DNA from: Nocardioides terrigena
GTDB lineage: Bacteria > Actinomycetota > Actinomycetes > Propionibacteriales > Nocardioidaceae
NCBI RefSeq assembly: GCF_003047265.1
Contig: NZ_PZYY01000011.1
Location: 62,001-126,000 of the forward strand
Direction of reading: 5' to 3'
Length of the DNA stretch: 64,000 nucleotides
Shown: positions 1 to 8,392 of the stretch, in pieces
Position numbering within the stretch: position 1 is the stretch's first letter
Layout of the letters: every line of letters begins with the position of its first letter
Program-made: the position numbers and the translations under genes
The notes under the pieces: model-generated
What the model was told of the DNA's origin: nothing
What the model saw: the letters and a program-made list of their open reading frames with translations, nothing else
The model's database searches: none

Positions 1-560
1 AGGTCGATCACGTCGGTGTGCCCGAACTCGGTGAGCATCGCGGTCGCCGCCGCCTTGGCCCCGGCATCGTTGCCGGACACGAAGACCGTGCTGGCCTCGG
101 GCAGGCCGTCGGGGCGCACCATCAGCTCGGCGGTGAGGGTGTTGAGCGTCTTGACGACACGCGCACCGGGGAACGCCCGCTGGATCTGCTCCCCCAGCGA
201 GTCGGTGTCCTTGACGAAGAGGGTGGGCGGGAACCCGGCCGAGAAGTCCAGCGGGTTGCTGATGTCCACCAGCACCTTGCCGTCCAGGTTGTCGGCACCG
301 GCGGCGGCCAGCAGGTCGAGCGCGGCGAGACCGCTGCCCGCGTGGACGACGACCTCGGCCCCGGCGGCGGCCTCGGTGAAGGTGGCCAGGGCGACGTCAC
401 CGTGCCCGGCGGCCCACGCGGCGTACGGTGCGTCGCCGTCGGTGCGGGCGAGGGTCGCGGCGGGGTCCCGGGTGCCGACGACGACGTCGTGGCCGAGCTC
501 GGCGAGGCGACCGGCGATGGCGCGACCGACCATGCCGGTGCCGAGGACTGCGTACTTCAT
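1..560 (-). CDS. NADPH-dependent F420 reductase-like NAD(P)-binding protein (partial, 3' end outside window)
   Basis: The 186 visible residues begin MKYAVLGTGMVGRAIAGRL, a Rossmann dinucleotide-binding start with GxGxxG at residues 7-12. The layout (short N-terminal Rossmann unit, later VLVDISNPLDF and VVKTLNTL) matches the NADP-dependent F420 oxidoreductase-like family, which reduces small substrates or cofactor with NAD(P)H in the cytoplasm. The ATG at 560 follows GGAGG. The stop lies left of base 1. The gene diverges from a TetR gene, and the space between holds two palindromic operators, so it is probably that repressor's target. The family is likely; the substrate is unknown. Confidence 0.8.
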   Translation of the reverse strand, partial: MKYAVLGTGMVGRAIAGRLAELGHDVVVGTRDPAATLARTDGDAPYAAWAAGHGDVALATFTEAAAGAEVVVHAGSGLAALDLLAAAGADNLDGKVLVDISNPLDFSAGFPPTLFVKDTDSLGEQIQRAFPGARVVKTLNTLTAELMVRPDGLPEASTVFVSGNDAGAKAAATAMLTEFGHTDVID

Positions 561-590
561 GGGTTCCTCCAGGGGAGAGCGGGCGGTCAA

Positions 591-639
591 GCAGACAGAT
601 CTGTCTGCACGATCGAGACGCTAGCAGACAGATCTGTCT
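591..639. promoter_or_regulatory. Twin palindromic operators between oxidoreductase and TetR gene
   Basis: Two copies of the perfect palindrome AGACAGATCTGTCT lie at 593-606 (18-bp palindrome at 591-608) and 626-639. Their centres are 33 bp apart, about three helical turns, so both sites face the same side of the helix. The right copy overlaps the -35 region expected for the -10 hexamer TAGGGT at 651-656, 6 nt before the TetR ATG. This fits autoregulation plus control of the divergent oxidoreductase; the binding protein is inferred. Confidence 0.85.
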
Positions 640-662
640 ACTCACAAGGTAGGGTGGAGACC

Positions 663-1241
663 ATGTCCTCCCCCACCGTCGCTCCTCCCGCGCGCGAGCG
701 GATCCTCACGACCGCGTTCGCGCTCTTCTACGCGCACGGCATCCGCGGCGTGGGGATCGACCGGATCATCGCGGAGTCCGGCGTCGCCAAGGCGACCTTC
801 TACAAGCACTTCCCCGCCAAGGACGACCTGGTGCTCGCCTACCTCGACCGGGTCGACGAGGCCTGGTCCGGGCAGCTCCACGAGGCGGCCGCGGCGGCAG
901 GCCCCGACCCGGCAGCGCAGTTGGTGGGCGCCTTCGACGCGCTGGGCAACGCGTGCCGCCGGGACGGCTACCGCGGGTGCGCGTTCATCAACGCGGCCGC
1001 GGAGAACCCCGCCGGCAGCCGCATCCACGACCGCACCCTCGCCCACAAGGAGGCCGTGCGCTCCTGGCTGACCGGGCTGGCCGACGAGGCGGGAGCCGCC
1101 GACCCGAGCGTCCTGGCCCGCACCCTCACCCTGCTGCTGGACGGCGGACTCGCCAGCGGCGCCCTCGACGCCCAGCCCGACGCCCCGGTCGCGGCCCGCG
1201 CCGCGGCGGCCGCGCTCGTCGCCGGGGCGACCGCCCGCTGA
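663..1241 (+). CDS. TetR/AcrR family transcriptional regulator
   Basis: This 192-residue protein has a TetR N-terminal helix-turn-helix at about residues 10-55 (GVAKATFYKHFPAKDDLVLAY) and an alpha-helical ligand domain after it. Family members are dimeric repressors released by a small molecule. The ATG at 663 starts the conserved domain. TAGGGT at 651-656 leaves a 6-nt gap before the ATG, so the mRNA is probably leaderless. It is divergent from the oxidoreductase across the twin palindromes. The ligand cannot be told; Cys residues in RDGYRGCAFINAA are noted but not interpretable. Confidence 0.9.
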   Translation: MSSPTVAPPARERILTTAFALFYAHGIRGVGIDRIIAESGVAKATFYKHFPAKDDLVLAYLDRVDEAWSGQLHEAAAAAGPDPAAQLVGAFDALGNACRRDGYRGCAFINAAAENPAGSRIHDRTLAHKEAVRSWLTGLADEAGAADPSVLARTLTLLLDGGLASGALDAQPDAPVAARAAAAALVAGATAR

Positions 1242-1245
1242 CCGG

Positions 1246-1722
1246 TCAGGACGGCAGGCGCAGGTCCTTCTCGAACCACCAGCCGGCGTCGGGGTTGCCG
1301 TTGTAGTCCTCGACCTCGCGGTAGCCCGACGAGCGGTAGAGAGCGACGGCCGGTGCCATGTCGCGGCCCGTGTCCAACCGGGCCACGGACGCGCCGAGGG
1401 CCACCGCCTCGGCCTCGAGGCGGGCGACGAGGCGCCGGGCCAGGCCTCCCCCGCGCGCCGACGGGTCGACGTACATCCGCTTGACCTCGGCCACGGCGGG
1501 CGAGAGCAGGCGCACGCCACCGCAGGCGACAGCTTCGTCGCCGCGCCAGCCGACCAGCCAGGCGCCGGACGGCGCACGGAGCTGGTCGGGGGTCACCCCG
1601 CCGGTCCAGCCGTGGTTGAGGACCACACCGAGCGAGACGAGCTCGGCCTCGTAGGCCGCGAGCAGCCGCACCGACTCCGCCGAGTCGGCGGCGTCGGTGC
1701 GCAGCTCGACGTCAGCCGCCAA
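1246..1722 (-). CDS. GNAT family N-acetyltransferase
   Basis: About 158 residues with GNAT motifs: VKRMYVDPSARGGGLARRLV carries the acetyl-CoA pyrophosphate loop (R-G-G-G-L-A), followed by LDTGRDMAPAVALYRSSGY, the typical C-terminal strand-helix. Such enzymes transfer acetyl from acetyl-CoA to an amine; the acceptor is unknown. I chose TTG at 1722, with GAGGAG about 10 nt upstream, because the frame further upstream is not protein-like. The start overlaps the 3' end of metG by 11 nt on the same strand, which suggests translational coupling. The start is uncertain. Confidence 0.8.
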   Translation of the reverse strand: MAADVELRTDAADSAESVRLLAAYEAELVSLGVVLNHGWTGGVTPDQLRAPSGAWLVGWRGDEAVACGGVRLLSPAVAEVKRMYVDPSARGGGLARRLVARLEAEAVALGASVARLDTGRDMAPAVALYRSSGYREVEDYNGNPDAGWWFEKDLRLPS

Positions 1723-3514
1723 CGCGGGCCAGCTCCTCCTCGACCACCGAGGGGTCCAGCTTGGTGAAGACGGGGGTCGGCTTGTCGACCTTCGCGCCGA
1801 CCGTGACGGGTCGCGACGCCCACGCCGGGGTCGCGGCGTAGTCACCGGTGATGACGGGGTACGACATGAGGCCGGCACCGTTGTCGGGCTCGAGCTCGTC
1901 GACCTGCTCGATCCGCGGCATCGGCATGAACTCGCCCTCCCCGCCCAGGACCAGGTGCACCTTGTTGGCCGCGTGCGGGAGGAACGGGGACAGCATGGTG
2001 TTGCAGTCGGAGACGCACTGGGCGGCGACGTGCAGGACGGTCGCGAGGCGCTCGCGCTGCGACTCGTCCTTCATCTTGTAAGGCTCGGTGACGGTGACGT
2101 ACTTGTTCACCTCGCCGACGACCCGCATGGCCTCCGCGACCGCGGCGCGGAGGCGGTGCCGGCCGAGGAGGTCGCCGACCGTCTCGAAGCCGCCACGGAC
2201 CGCGGCCAGCACGGCCTCGTCGACCGGCTCGAGCGACGCTGCCGCCGGGATCTCGCCGAAGCTCTTCGCGATCATCGTGGCCGTCCGGTTGACCAGGTTG
2301 CCCCAGCCCGCGACCAGCTCGGAGTTGTTGCGGGTCACGAACTCGGCCCACGTGAAGGCCGCGTCCGACGTCTCGGGGCCGGCCGCGCAGATGAAGTAGC
2401 GCAGCGGGTCGGGCCCGTAGCGGGCCAGGAAGTCGCCGACGTAGAGCACGTGACCGCGCGAGGTGGAGAACTGCTGGTCGCCCATCGTGAGGTATTCCGA
2501 GGAGACGACCTCGGTGGGCAGGTTGAGGACGCCGTACTCCCCCGGCTCACCGCCGCGCGCGCCCTGGCCGTTGTAGGCGAGGAGCTCGGCGGGCCAGATC
2601 TGGGAGTGGAAGACGATGTTGTCCTTGCCCATGAAGTAGTAGGACAGGGCCTCCGGGTCGTTCCACCAGGCCCGCCACGCGTCGGGATCTCCCGAGCGTC
2701 GCGCCCACTCGATGGAGGCGGAGAGGTAGCCGATGACCGCGTCGAACCACACGTAGAGCCGCTTGGTCGGCTGGTCCTCCCAGCCCGGGACCGGGATGCC
2801 CCAGTCGATGTCGCGCGTCATCGCGCGCGGCCGGATCTCCTTGAGGATGTTCTGGCTGAACTTGATGACGTTGGGGCGCCAGTGCCCCTCGGCCTCGCGG
2901 GCGTCCAGCCACACCTTCAACGCGTCGGCGAGCGACGGCAGGTCGAGGAGGAAGTGCTGGGTGTCGACGAAGTCGGGCGTCTCCCCGTTGATCTTGGAGC
3001 GGGGGTTGATCAGGTCGGTCGCGTCGAGCTGGTTGCCGCAGTTGTCGCACTGGTCGCCGCGCGCGTCGCCGTACCCGCAGATCGGGCAGGTGCCCTCGAT
3101 GTAGCGGTCGGGCAGGGTGCGACCGGTCGACGGGCTGATGGCGGCCTGCGTCGTCTGCTCGACCATGTAGCCGTTGGCCAGGACGGTGCGGAACATCTCC
3201 TGCACGACGCCGTAGTGGTTGCCGGTCGTGGTGCGGGTGAAGAGGTCGTACGACAGGCCGAGGTCGGCGAGGTCGTTGACGATGACCGCGTTGTTCTTGT
3301 CGGCGAGGTCCTTGGCGCTGACGCCCTCCTTGTCGGCCGTGACCAGGATCGGGGTGCCGTGCTCGTCGGTGCCACTGACCATCAGGACCTCGTGGCCCGC
3401 CATCCGCATGTACCGGGAGAAGACGTCGGAGGGTACGCCGAAGCCGGCGACGTGGCCGATGTGGCGCGGGCCATTGGCGTACGGCCAGGCGACTGCGGAG
3501 AGGACGTGGGTCAT
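1712..3514 (-). CDS. metG: Methionyl-tRNA synthetase
   Basis: Cytoplasmic class I synthetase of 600 residues that charges tRNA-Met with methionine. The HIGH signature is at residues 18-21 (GPRHIGH). A four-Cys zinc knuckle CPICGYGDARGDQCDNCG lies in the connective domain. The KMSKS-loop equivalent reads FSTSRG, a variant in which the second lysine is replaced; KFSKSRG is the usual form in relatives. A helical anticodon-binding domain follows and there is no C-terminal tRNA-binding domain. The ATG at 3514 gives the standard N-terminus MTHVLSAVAWPYANG. The acetyltransferase follows with an overlap. Confidence 0.97.
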   Translation of the reverse strand: MTHVLSAVAWPYANGPRHIGHVAGFGVPSDVFSRYMRMAGHEVLMVSGTDEHGTPILVTADKEGVSAKDLADKNNAVIVNDLADLGLSYDLFTRTTTGNHYGVVQEMFRTVLANGYMVEQTTQAAISPSTGRTLPDRYIEGTCPICGYGDARGDQCDNCGNQLDATDLINPRSKINGETPDFVDTQHFLLDLPSLADALKVWLDAREAEGHWRPNVIKFSQNILKEIRPRAMTRDIDWGIPVPGWEDQPTKRLYVWFDAVIGYLSASIEWARRSGDPDAWRAWWNDPEALSYYFMGKDNIVFHSQIWPAELLAYNGQGARGGEPGEYGVLNLPTEVVSSEYLTMGDQQFSTSRGHVLYVGDFLARYGPDPLRYFICAAGPETSDAAFTWAEFVTRNNSELVAGWGNLVNRTATMIAKSFGEIPAAASLEPVDEAVLAAVRGGFETVGDLLGRHRLRAAVAEAMRVVGEVNKYVTVTEPYKMKDESQRERLATVLHVAAQCVSDCNTMLSPFLPHAANKVHLVLGGEGEFMPMPRIEQVDELEPDNGAGLMSYPVITGDYAATPAWASRPVTVGAKVDKPTPVFTKLDPSVVEEELARVGG

Positions 3515-3572
3515 GGGGGAATCCTAGTGAGGGGTCGCCACCGCGTTTCACCGCGTGGCTAGCGTGGTCGGC

Positions 3573-4253
3573 ATGCAGACGCTGATCGCCGAGGACCTCC
3601 TGCTCCTCCTGCTCGACGATGCCAAGGGGACGCTCGCCGCCTCGGACAAGGTCCAGCCGCTGCTGGGTGGCGCGCTCCTCCTCGAGCTGGCCCTCGCCGG
3701 GCGCGTCGGGGTGGCCGAGAGGACGAGTCGCTGGACCTCGGCCAAGGTCGCCGTGACGGGTACGCCGCCGGGCGAGCCGTTGCTCGACGAGGCGATGGCC
3801 CGGGTGGCCGAGAAGCCCCGCTCCGCCCAGGACCTCGTCAACCGGCTGGGCAAGGGCACCCGGGACGTGCTGCTCGACCGTCTCGCGGCGCGCGGGCTGG
3901 TCGAGCGCCGCGACGGCAAGGTGCTGGGGCTGTTCCCGCACACCACGTGGCCGGCGCGCGACGCCCGCCACGAGGAGTCGGTGCGGGCGTTGCTCCAGGG
4001 CGCGCTGGTGCAGGGCCTCACGCCCGACGCCCGGACCTCGGCACTGATCGCGCTGCTCGCGGCGATCGACCACGCCCACAAGGTCGTCGACCCGGGCGAC
4101 CTGCCGACCCGGACGGTGAAGGCGCGCGCCCAGGAGGTCGCCGACGGGGCGTGGGCCGCGACGGCGGTGCGGGACGCCGTGGTGGCGGCGCAGGTCGCGA
4201 TCACGGCGGCGGTCACGGCAAGCGTCGCCGCGACCACCGCCGGCAGCAGCTGA
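3573..4253 (+). CDS. GPP34 (GOLPH3/Vps74-like) family phosphoprotein
   Basis: This 226-residue protein begins MQTLIAEDLLLLLLDD and contains the GPP34 pattern: an early LL-rich helix, GALLLELAL, a winged-helix-like RGLVERRDGK segment and an alpha-helical remainder. Eukaryotic relatives bind phosphatidylinositol phosphate at Golgi membranes; the role in actinobacteria is unknown, perhaps membrane association. I chose ATG 3573 rather than the GTG upstream because TAGCGT (3560-3565) lies 7 nt before it, a leaderless arrangement. It is divergent from metG and converges, with no spacing at all, on the next gene. Confidence 0.85.
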   Translation: MQTLIAEDLLLLLLDDAKGTLAASDKVQPLLGGALLLELALAGRVGVAERTSRWTSAKVAVTGTPPGEPLLDEAMARVAEKPRSAQDLVNRLGKGTRDVLLDRLAARGLVERRDGKVLGLFPHTTWPARDARHEESVRALLQGALVQGLTPDARTSALIALLAAIDHAHKVVDPGDLPTRTVKARAQEVADGAWAATAVRDAVVAAQVAITAAVTASVAATTAGSS

Positions 4254-4260
4254 TCAGCTG
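4247..4260. other. Palindrome holding the stop codons of two convergent genes
   Basis: CAGCTGATCAGCTG is a perfect 14-bp palindrome. Its two halves contain the TGA stops of the GPP34 gene (4251-4253) and of the convergent Rv2466c-like gene (4254-4256), so the genes abut with no base between them. No separate terminator was found here. Confidence 0.7.
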
Positions 4261-4853
4261 AAGTCGAGGTCCCCGGTGCGGGTCCGCTTGAGCTCGTAGA
4301 AGTACGGGAACTTCGCGACCGCCACGGTGCCGTCCCACAGGTCGAGGGCGTCCTGCCCCCGAGGGATCTGGCTCAGCACCGGACCGAAGAACGCGGCACC
4401 CTCGATGTGGATCGTCGGCGTGCCGACCTCGTCGCCGACGGCGTCCATGCCCTCGTGGTGCGACTCGGCCACGGCACCGTCCAGCGACGTGTCGTCCATG
4501 GCGTCGGCCAGGTCGGCGTCCATGCCGGCCTCCGCGAGCGCGGCCACGACCATGTCGCGGTCCAGGTCCGCCTTCTGGAGGTGGATCCGGTTGCCCATCG
4601 CGGTGTAGAGGTCGAGCAGGCGCTCGTTGCCGTGGCGCTCCTCGGCGGCGATGCAGACCCGCACGGGGCCCCACGCCGGCTCGAGCATCCGCCGGTAGTC
4701 GTCGGGGATGTCCTTGTCCTTGTTGAGGTAGGCGAGGGACATCACGTGCCACGTGACGTCGATGTCGCGCTGCTGCTCCACCTCCAGGATCCACCGCGAG
4801 GTGATCCATGCGAAGGGGCAGAGCGGGTCGAACCAGAAGTCAGCCTTGGTCAT
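4254..4853 (-). CDS. Rv2466c-like mycothiol-dependent DsbA-fold reductase, monothiol variant
   Basis: This 199-residue protein closely follows M. tuberculosis Rv2466c: MTKADFWFDPLCPFAWITSR at the start, MSLAYLN, AMGNRIH, GTPTIHIEGAAFFGPVLS and FPYFYELKRTRT at the end. Rv2466c is a cytoplasmic thioredoxin-fold oxidoreductase that uses mycothiol/mycoredoxin electrons, acts in oxidative stress and activates nitro prodrugs. Here the active site is C-P-F-A, so the second Cys of C-P-W-C is Ala and only a one-Cys mechanism is possible. I used ATG 4853 rather than an in-frame codon 18 nt upstream because homology starts there. It is divergent from pepN. Confidence 0.88.
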   Translation of the reverse strand: MTKADFWFDPLCPFAWITSRWILEVEQQRDIDVTWHVMSLAYLNKDKDIPDDYRRMLEPAWGPVRVCIAAEERHGNERLLDLYTAMGNRIHLQKADLDRDMVVAALAEAGMDADLADAMDDTSLDGAVAESHHEGMDAVGDEVGTPTIHIEGAAFFGPVLSQIPRGQDALDLWDGTVAVAKFPYFYELKRTRTGDLDFS

Positions 4854-4918
4854 GTCGTGCCTCAACCACACGACGGGTCACTCGATTCCCGTTGGCGTCG
4901 AGTGGTTGGATGACCGGC

Positions 4919-7462
4919 ATGCCTGGAACCAACCTCACCCGGGACGAGGCCGCCACCCGCGCCGCCCTCCTGGACGTCACGTCGTACGCCGTGGACCTCG
5001 ACCTCACGACCGGTGACGCGACCTTCGCCTCCACGACCACCCTCGAGTTCACCTGCCGGGAGCCCGGCAGCGCGACCTTCGCCGACCTCGTCGACGCGAC
5101 GGTCCACGAGATCACCCTCAACGGGCGGTCCCTCGACCCCGCGACGGCGTACTCCGACAGCCGCATCCAGCTCGACGACCTCCAGGCGGTCAACACGCTC
5201 GTCGTGCGCGCCGACTGCACCTACAGCAACACCGGCGAGGGCCTGCACCGCTTCGTCGACCCCGCCGACGACCGGGTCTACCTCTACAGCCAGTTCGAGG
5301 TGCCGGACGCCCGCCGCGTGTTCACCACCTTCGAGCAGCCCGACCTCAAGTCCGTCTTCACCTTCACCGTCACCGCACCGGAGTCCTGGAAGGTCGTCTC
5401 CAACGCGCCGACCCCCGACCCGGTCGCGCAGGGCGACGGCACGGCGGTCTGGAGCTTCCCCGCGACGGAGCGGATGTCGACGTACATCACCGCGATCGTC
5501 GCCGGCGAGTACCACGAGGTCCTCGACATGTACGAGGGCAAGTTCGGCAAGATCCCGCTCGGCCACTACTGCCGCCAGTCGCTGGTGGAGTACATGGACA
5601 CCGACGTGCTCGTCGAGCTCACCAAGCAGAGCTTCGAGTTCTTCGAGGAGAAGTTCGACTTCCCCTACCCGTTCCACAAGTACGACCAGCTCTACGTGCC
5701 GGAGTACAACATGGGCGCGATGGAGAACGCGGGCTGCGTGACCCTGCGCGACGAGTACCTCCCCCGCTCACGGCAGTCCCGTTCGTTCTTCGAGTTCCGC
5801 GCGTCGGTCATCACCCACGAGATGGCGCACATGTGGTTCGGCGACCTGGTGACCATGAAGTGGTGGGACGACCTCTGGCTCAACGAGTCGTTCGCCGAGT
5901 GGGCCTGCTACTGGTGCGAGGCCGAGGCCACGGAGTACACCGACGCGTGGACCGGCTTCGCCAACGCCCGCAAGCAGACCGGCTACCGCGCCGACCAGCT
6001 GCCCTCGACGCACCCGATCGCGGCCGACAACGTCGACCTGCACGCCGTCGAGGTCAACTTCGACATGATCACCTACGCCAAGGGCGCGTCGGTCCTCAAG
6101 CAGCTCGTCGCCTGGGTCGGCCTGGACGCCTTCGTCGCCGGCATCCGCCAGTACTTCAAGGACCACGCCTTCGGCAACACCGAGTTCTCCGACCTGCTCG
6201 CCGCGCTGGAGAAGTCCTCGGGTCGTGAGCTCACCTCGTGGGCGCAGGAGTGGCTCCAGACGGCGGGCGTCAACACCCTCGCCCCGTCCTTCGAGCTCGA
6301 CGCCGACGGCAACTACGCGTCGTTCTCCGTCACCCAGACCGCGCACCCGGACTGGCCGACCCTGCGCCGCCACCGCCTCGGCATCGGCCTGTACGACGAC
6401 GTCGACGGCGCGCTGGTGCGCCGCGAGTACGTCGAGGTCGACGTCGAGGGCGCGAGCACCGACGTGCCCGCGCTGGTCGGCACGGCCCAGCCGGCCCTGC
6501 TGCTGCTCAACGACCAGGACCACGCCTACGCGAAGATCCGCCTCGACGAGCGCTCGCTGGCCACCGTCATCGACGGCCTCTCCCGCGTCGAGGACTCGCT
6601 GGCGCGGGCCCTCGTCTGGGGTGCCGCCTGGGACATGACCCGGGACGCCGAGATGGCGACCTCCGACTGGGTCCGCCTGGTGCTGGCCAACATCGGCTCG
6701 GAGACCGACGCCTGGGGCGTCACCAAGATCCCGTCGTCCACCGCCCTGGCGGTCAACCGCTACTCCGCGCCCGGCAACCGCACAGCCCTCAAGGCCGAGT
6801 GGGAGCAGGGCCTGCGCGGCCTGCTGCTCGAGGCCGAGGCCGGCAGCGACCACCAGCTGACGTTCGCCCGCTCCTACGCCGCCGCCGCCCGCAGCGACGC
6901 GGCGTACGACGACCTGCAGGGGCTGCTCGACGACACCTTCACCGTCGAGGGCCTGGCGGTCGACCAGGACTTCCGCTGGGAGCTGATCACCGCGCTGGCC
7001 CGCGGCGGACGCGTCGACGACGCCGGCATCGACGCCGAGCTCGAGCGCGACAACACCATCTCCGGCAAGGAGAAGGCCGCCGCCGCGCGGGTCGCGCAGC
7101 CCACCGCCGAGGCCAAGGCCGCCGGCTGGTCGGCGATCATCGACCCGGCCACCCCCAACGAGACGTCGCGGGAGATGGTCTTCTCCATCTTCCGGTCCGA
7201 CCAGGACGAGGTGGTGGAGCCCTACGTCGAGAAGTTCCTCGACTCCGCGCACACCATCATCGACACGCTGGGCTTCCACAAGGCGTCGGTCGTGCTCGAG
7301 TACGGCTTCCCGCTGGCCGTCGGCTCGCCCGCGGTGGTCGCCCGCCTCGACGAGTGGCTCGCTGCGTCCCCCGACGCCCCCACGGGCGCGCGACGCTACG
7401 TCGGCGAGGCACGGGCGGACATCACCCGGGCCCTGGCCGCGCAGGAGCGCGACGCCCGCTGA
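4919..7462 (+). CDS. pepN: Aminopeptidase N (M1 zinc metallopeptidase)
   Basis: This 847-residue M1 enzyme removes N-terminal residues from peptides in the cytoplasm. GAMEN, which binds the substrate amino terminus, is at residues 266-270. The zinc site HEMAH is at 300-304 with the third ligand Glu323 in LWLNESFAEW. A C-terminal ERAP1-like helical domain completes the usual length. Two in-frame ATGs (4910 and 4919) are possible; I took 4919 because MPGTNLTRDEA is the conserved family start. A strong terminator hairpin follows at 7472-7512. Confidence 0.95.
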   Translation: MPGTNLTRDEAATRAALLDVTSYAVDLDLTTGDATFASTTTLEFTCREPGSATFADLVDATVHEITLNGRSLDPATAYSDSRIQLDDLQAVNTLVVRADCTYSNTGEGLHRFVDPADDRVYLYSQFEVPDARRVFTTFEQPDLKSVFTFTVTAPESWKVVSNAPTPDPVAQGDGTAVWSFPATERMSTYITAIVAGEYHEVLDMYEGKFGKIPLGHYCRQSLVEYMDTDVLVELTKQSFEFFEEKFDFPYPFHKYDQLYVPEYNMGAMENAGCVTLRDEYLPRSRQSRSFFEFRASVITHEMAHMWFGDLVTMKWWDDLWLNESFAEWACYWCEAEATEYTDAWTGFANARKQTGYRADQLPSTHPIAADNVDLHAVEVNFDMITYAKGASVLKQLVAWVGLDAFVAGIRQYFKDHAFGNTEFSDLLAALEKSSGRELTSWAQEWLQTAGVNTLAPSFELDADGNYASFSVTQTAHPDWPTLRRHRLGIGLYDDVDGALVRREYVEVDVEGASTDVPALVGTAQPALLLLNDQDHAYAKIRLDERSLATVIDGLSRVEDSLARALVWGAAWDMTRDAEMATSDWVRLVLANIGSETDAWGVTKIPSSTALAVNRYSAPGNRTALKAEWEQGLRGLLLEAEAGSDHQLTFARSYAAAARSDAAYDDLQGLLDDTFTVEGLAVDQDFRWELITALARGGRVDDAGIDAELERDNTISGKEKAAAARVAQPTAEAKAAGWSAIIDPATPNETSREMVFSIFRSDQDEVVEPYVEKFLDSAHTIIDTLGFHKASVVLEYGFPLAVGSPAVVARLDEWLAASPDAPTGARRYVGEARADITRALAAQERDAR

Positions 7463-7471
7463 TCCGGACGC

Positions 7472-7512
7472 ACGAAGGCCCCGCTCCCCTCGTGAGGGGG
7501 CGGGGCCTTCGT
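7472..7512 (+). terminator. Intrinsic-type terminator hairpin after pepN
   Basis: A 13-bp perfect stem (7472-7484 with 7500-7512) continues after one bulged T as CCCCT/AGGGG (5 bp) with loop CGTG. No U-tract follows, as is common in actinobacteria. The converging DUF5130 gene ends at 7524, so the hairpin may serve both directions. Confidence 0.85.
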
Positions 7513-7523
7513 CGTACGACGCG

Positions 7524-7931
7524 TCAGCTGCCGGCGTGCAGGGTGTGCTGCGGCTTGGCGTGCTCGGCCAGCATGGCGATGCCACGCGTGAGGCCGCCCA
7601 CGAAGTCGCCGGCGACGAAGTCCGACTGGAGCTGGAGGACGGCCAGCTCGACCTCCCGGTCGGTGAGGTGGCGGCGCACCTCGGTGCCGGTGACCACCTC
7701 GATGGCCCGCACGGTCGGGTCGACGAGCAGCAGCAGGCTGCGGGCGGGCGCCACCAGGCTGGCGTGCAGGCGCTGCGCGTAGGCGCGCGTGTCGCCCTCG
7801 GCGGTGCCGATGAAGACGGAGAACTCGAAGCGGCACAACGCCTCGGCAGCCCGGATGGACCGGTCGATCTCGGCGCTCTCCCGTGAGCTCAGCTCGCGGG
7901 TGCGGTTGTCACCAGGTACCACGAGCTCCAC
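7524..7931 (-). CDS. DUF5130 (TPM-like) domain protein
   Basis: About 135 residues. From DNRTRELSSRESAEIDRSI through FEFSVFIGTAEGDTRAYAQ and LLLLVDPTVRAIEVVTG to GDFVGGLTRGIAMLAEHAK it matches the actinobacterial DUF5130/TPM-like family, which lacks a settled function. TPM domains are thought to bind divalent cations or assist membrane protein quality control. No signal peptide or membrane segment is visible. GTG 7931 (GAGGAG 4 nt upstream) or GTG 7922 could start it. Both lie at or within the 3' end of the upstream membrane protein gene, so translation is probably coupled. Confidence 0.75.
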   Translation of the reverse strand: MELVVPGDNRTRELSSRESAEIDRSIRAAEALCRFEFSVFIGTAEGDTRAYAQRLHASLVAPARSLLLLVDPTVRAIEVVTGTEVRRHLTDREVELAVLQLQSDFVAGDFVGGLTRGIAMLAEHAKPQHTLHAGS

Positions 7932-8253
7932 CGGTCTCCTCGGCCTGGACACCGGACTCGAGCTCCTTGGCACCCTGGCGGGGGCCGCCGAACCACTGGT
8001 CGTCGGCCGCACCGGGCGCGAGCTTCTCGCCACGGATCAGCGCGGGGAGGTAGGTGAGCACCGCGATGATCACGAAGAGCAGCAGCGGGACGCCGGCGAG
8101 CAGCAGCAGGGCGTAGAGCATGTCGACGTCGTCGGGGTTGCTCCAGCCCTCGGGCACGTCCGCGGAGGCCGGGGCCGCGAGGCCCGTGAGGGCCACGACG
8201 ACGGATGCCGCCGCAGCGCTGGTCAGGCGGCGCGAACGCCGACGGACGGACAT
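7909..8253 (-). CDS. Small exported single-pass membrane protein
   Basis: The 114-residue product has a signal peptide (MSVRRRSRRLTSAAAASVVV, then ALTGLAAPASA), a short outer segment DVPEGWSNPDDVDM and a transmembrane helix (LYALLLLAGVPLLLFVIIAVLTYLP). A polar cytoplasmic tail contains DDQWFGGPRQG. ATG 8253 was chosen because the signal peptide starts there; the open frame upstream is not protein-like. It overlaps and probably co-transcribes with the DUF5130 gene. I recognise the arrangement from actinobacteria but no function; the name is descriptive only. Confidence 0.75.
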   Translation of the reverse strand: MSVRRRSRRLTSAAAASVVVALTGLAAPASADVPEGWSNPDDVDMLYALLLLAGVPLLLFVIIAVLTYLPALIRGEKLAPGAADDQWFGGPRQGAKELESGVQAEETGGARGTW

Positions 8254-8392
8254 GCTGGACGAGGGCTCGGACGTGATCACGGGAGACACGATATCGGCTC
8301 CCGCGCGCGCGTCCGCCGCGGTCCTCCAGTCGGATCCGTCACACACCGTCGCGAGGACTTGGGTTGGCCGCTCAGATCGCCATACTGGCCCG

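Noticed and set aside
1697..3562. Long open frame on the plus strand
   Set aside because: It is antisense to metG, lacks any domain, is rich in Arg/Val/Asp runs typical of shadow frames in high-G+C DNA, and metG is unmistakable.
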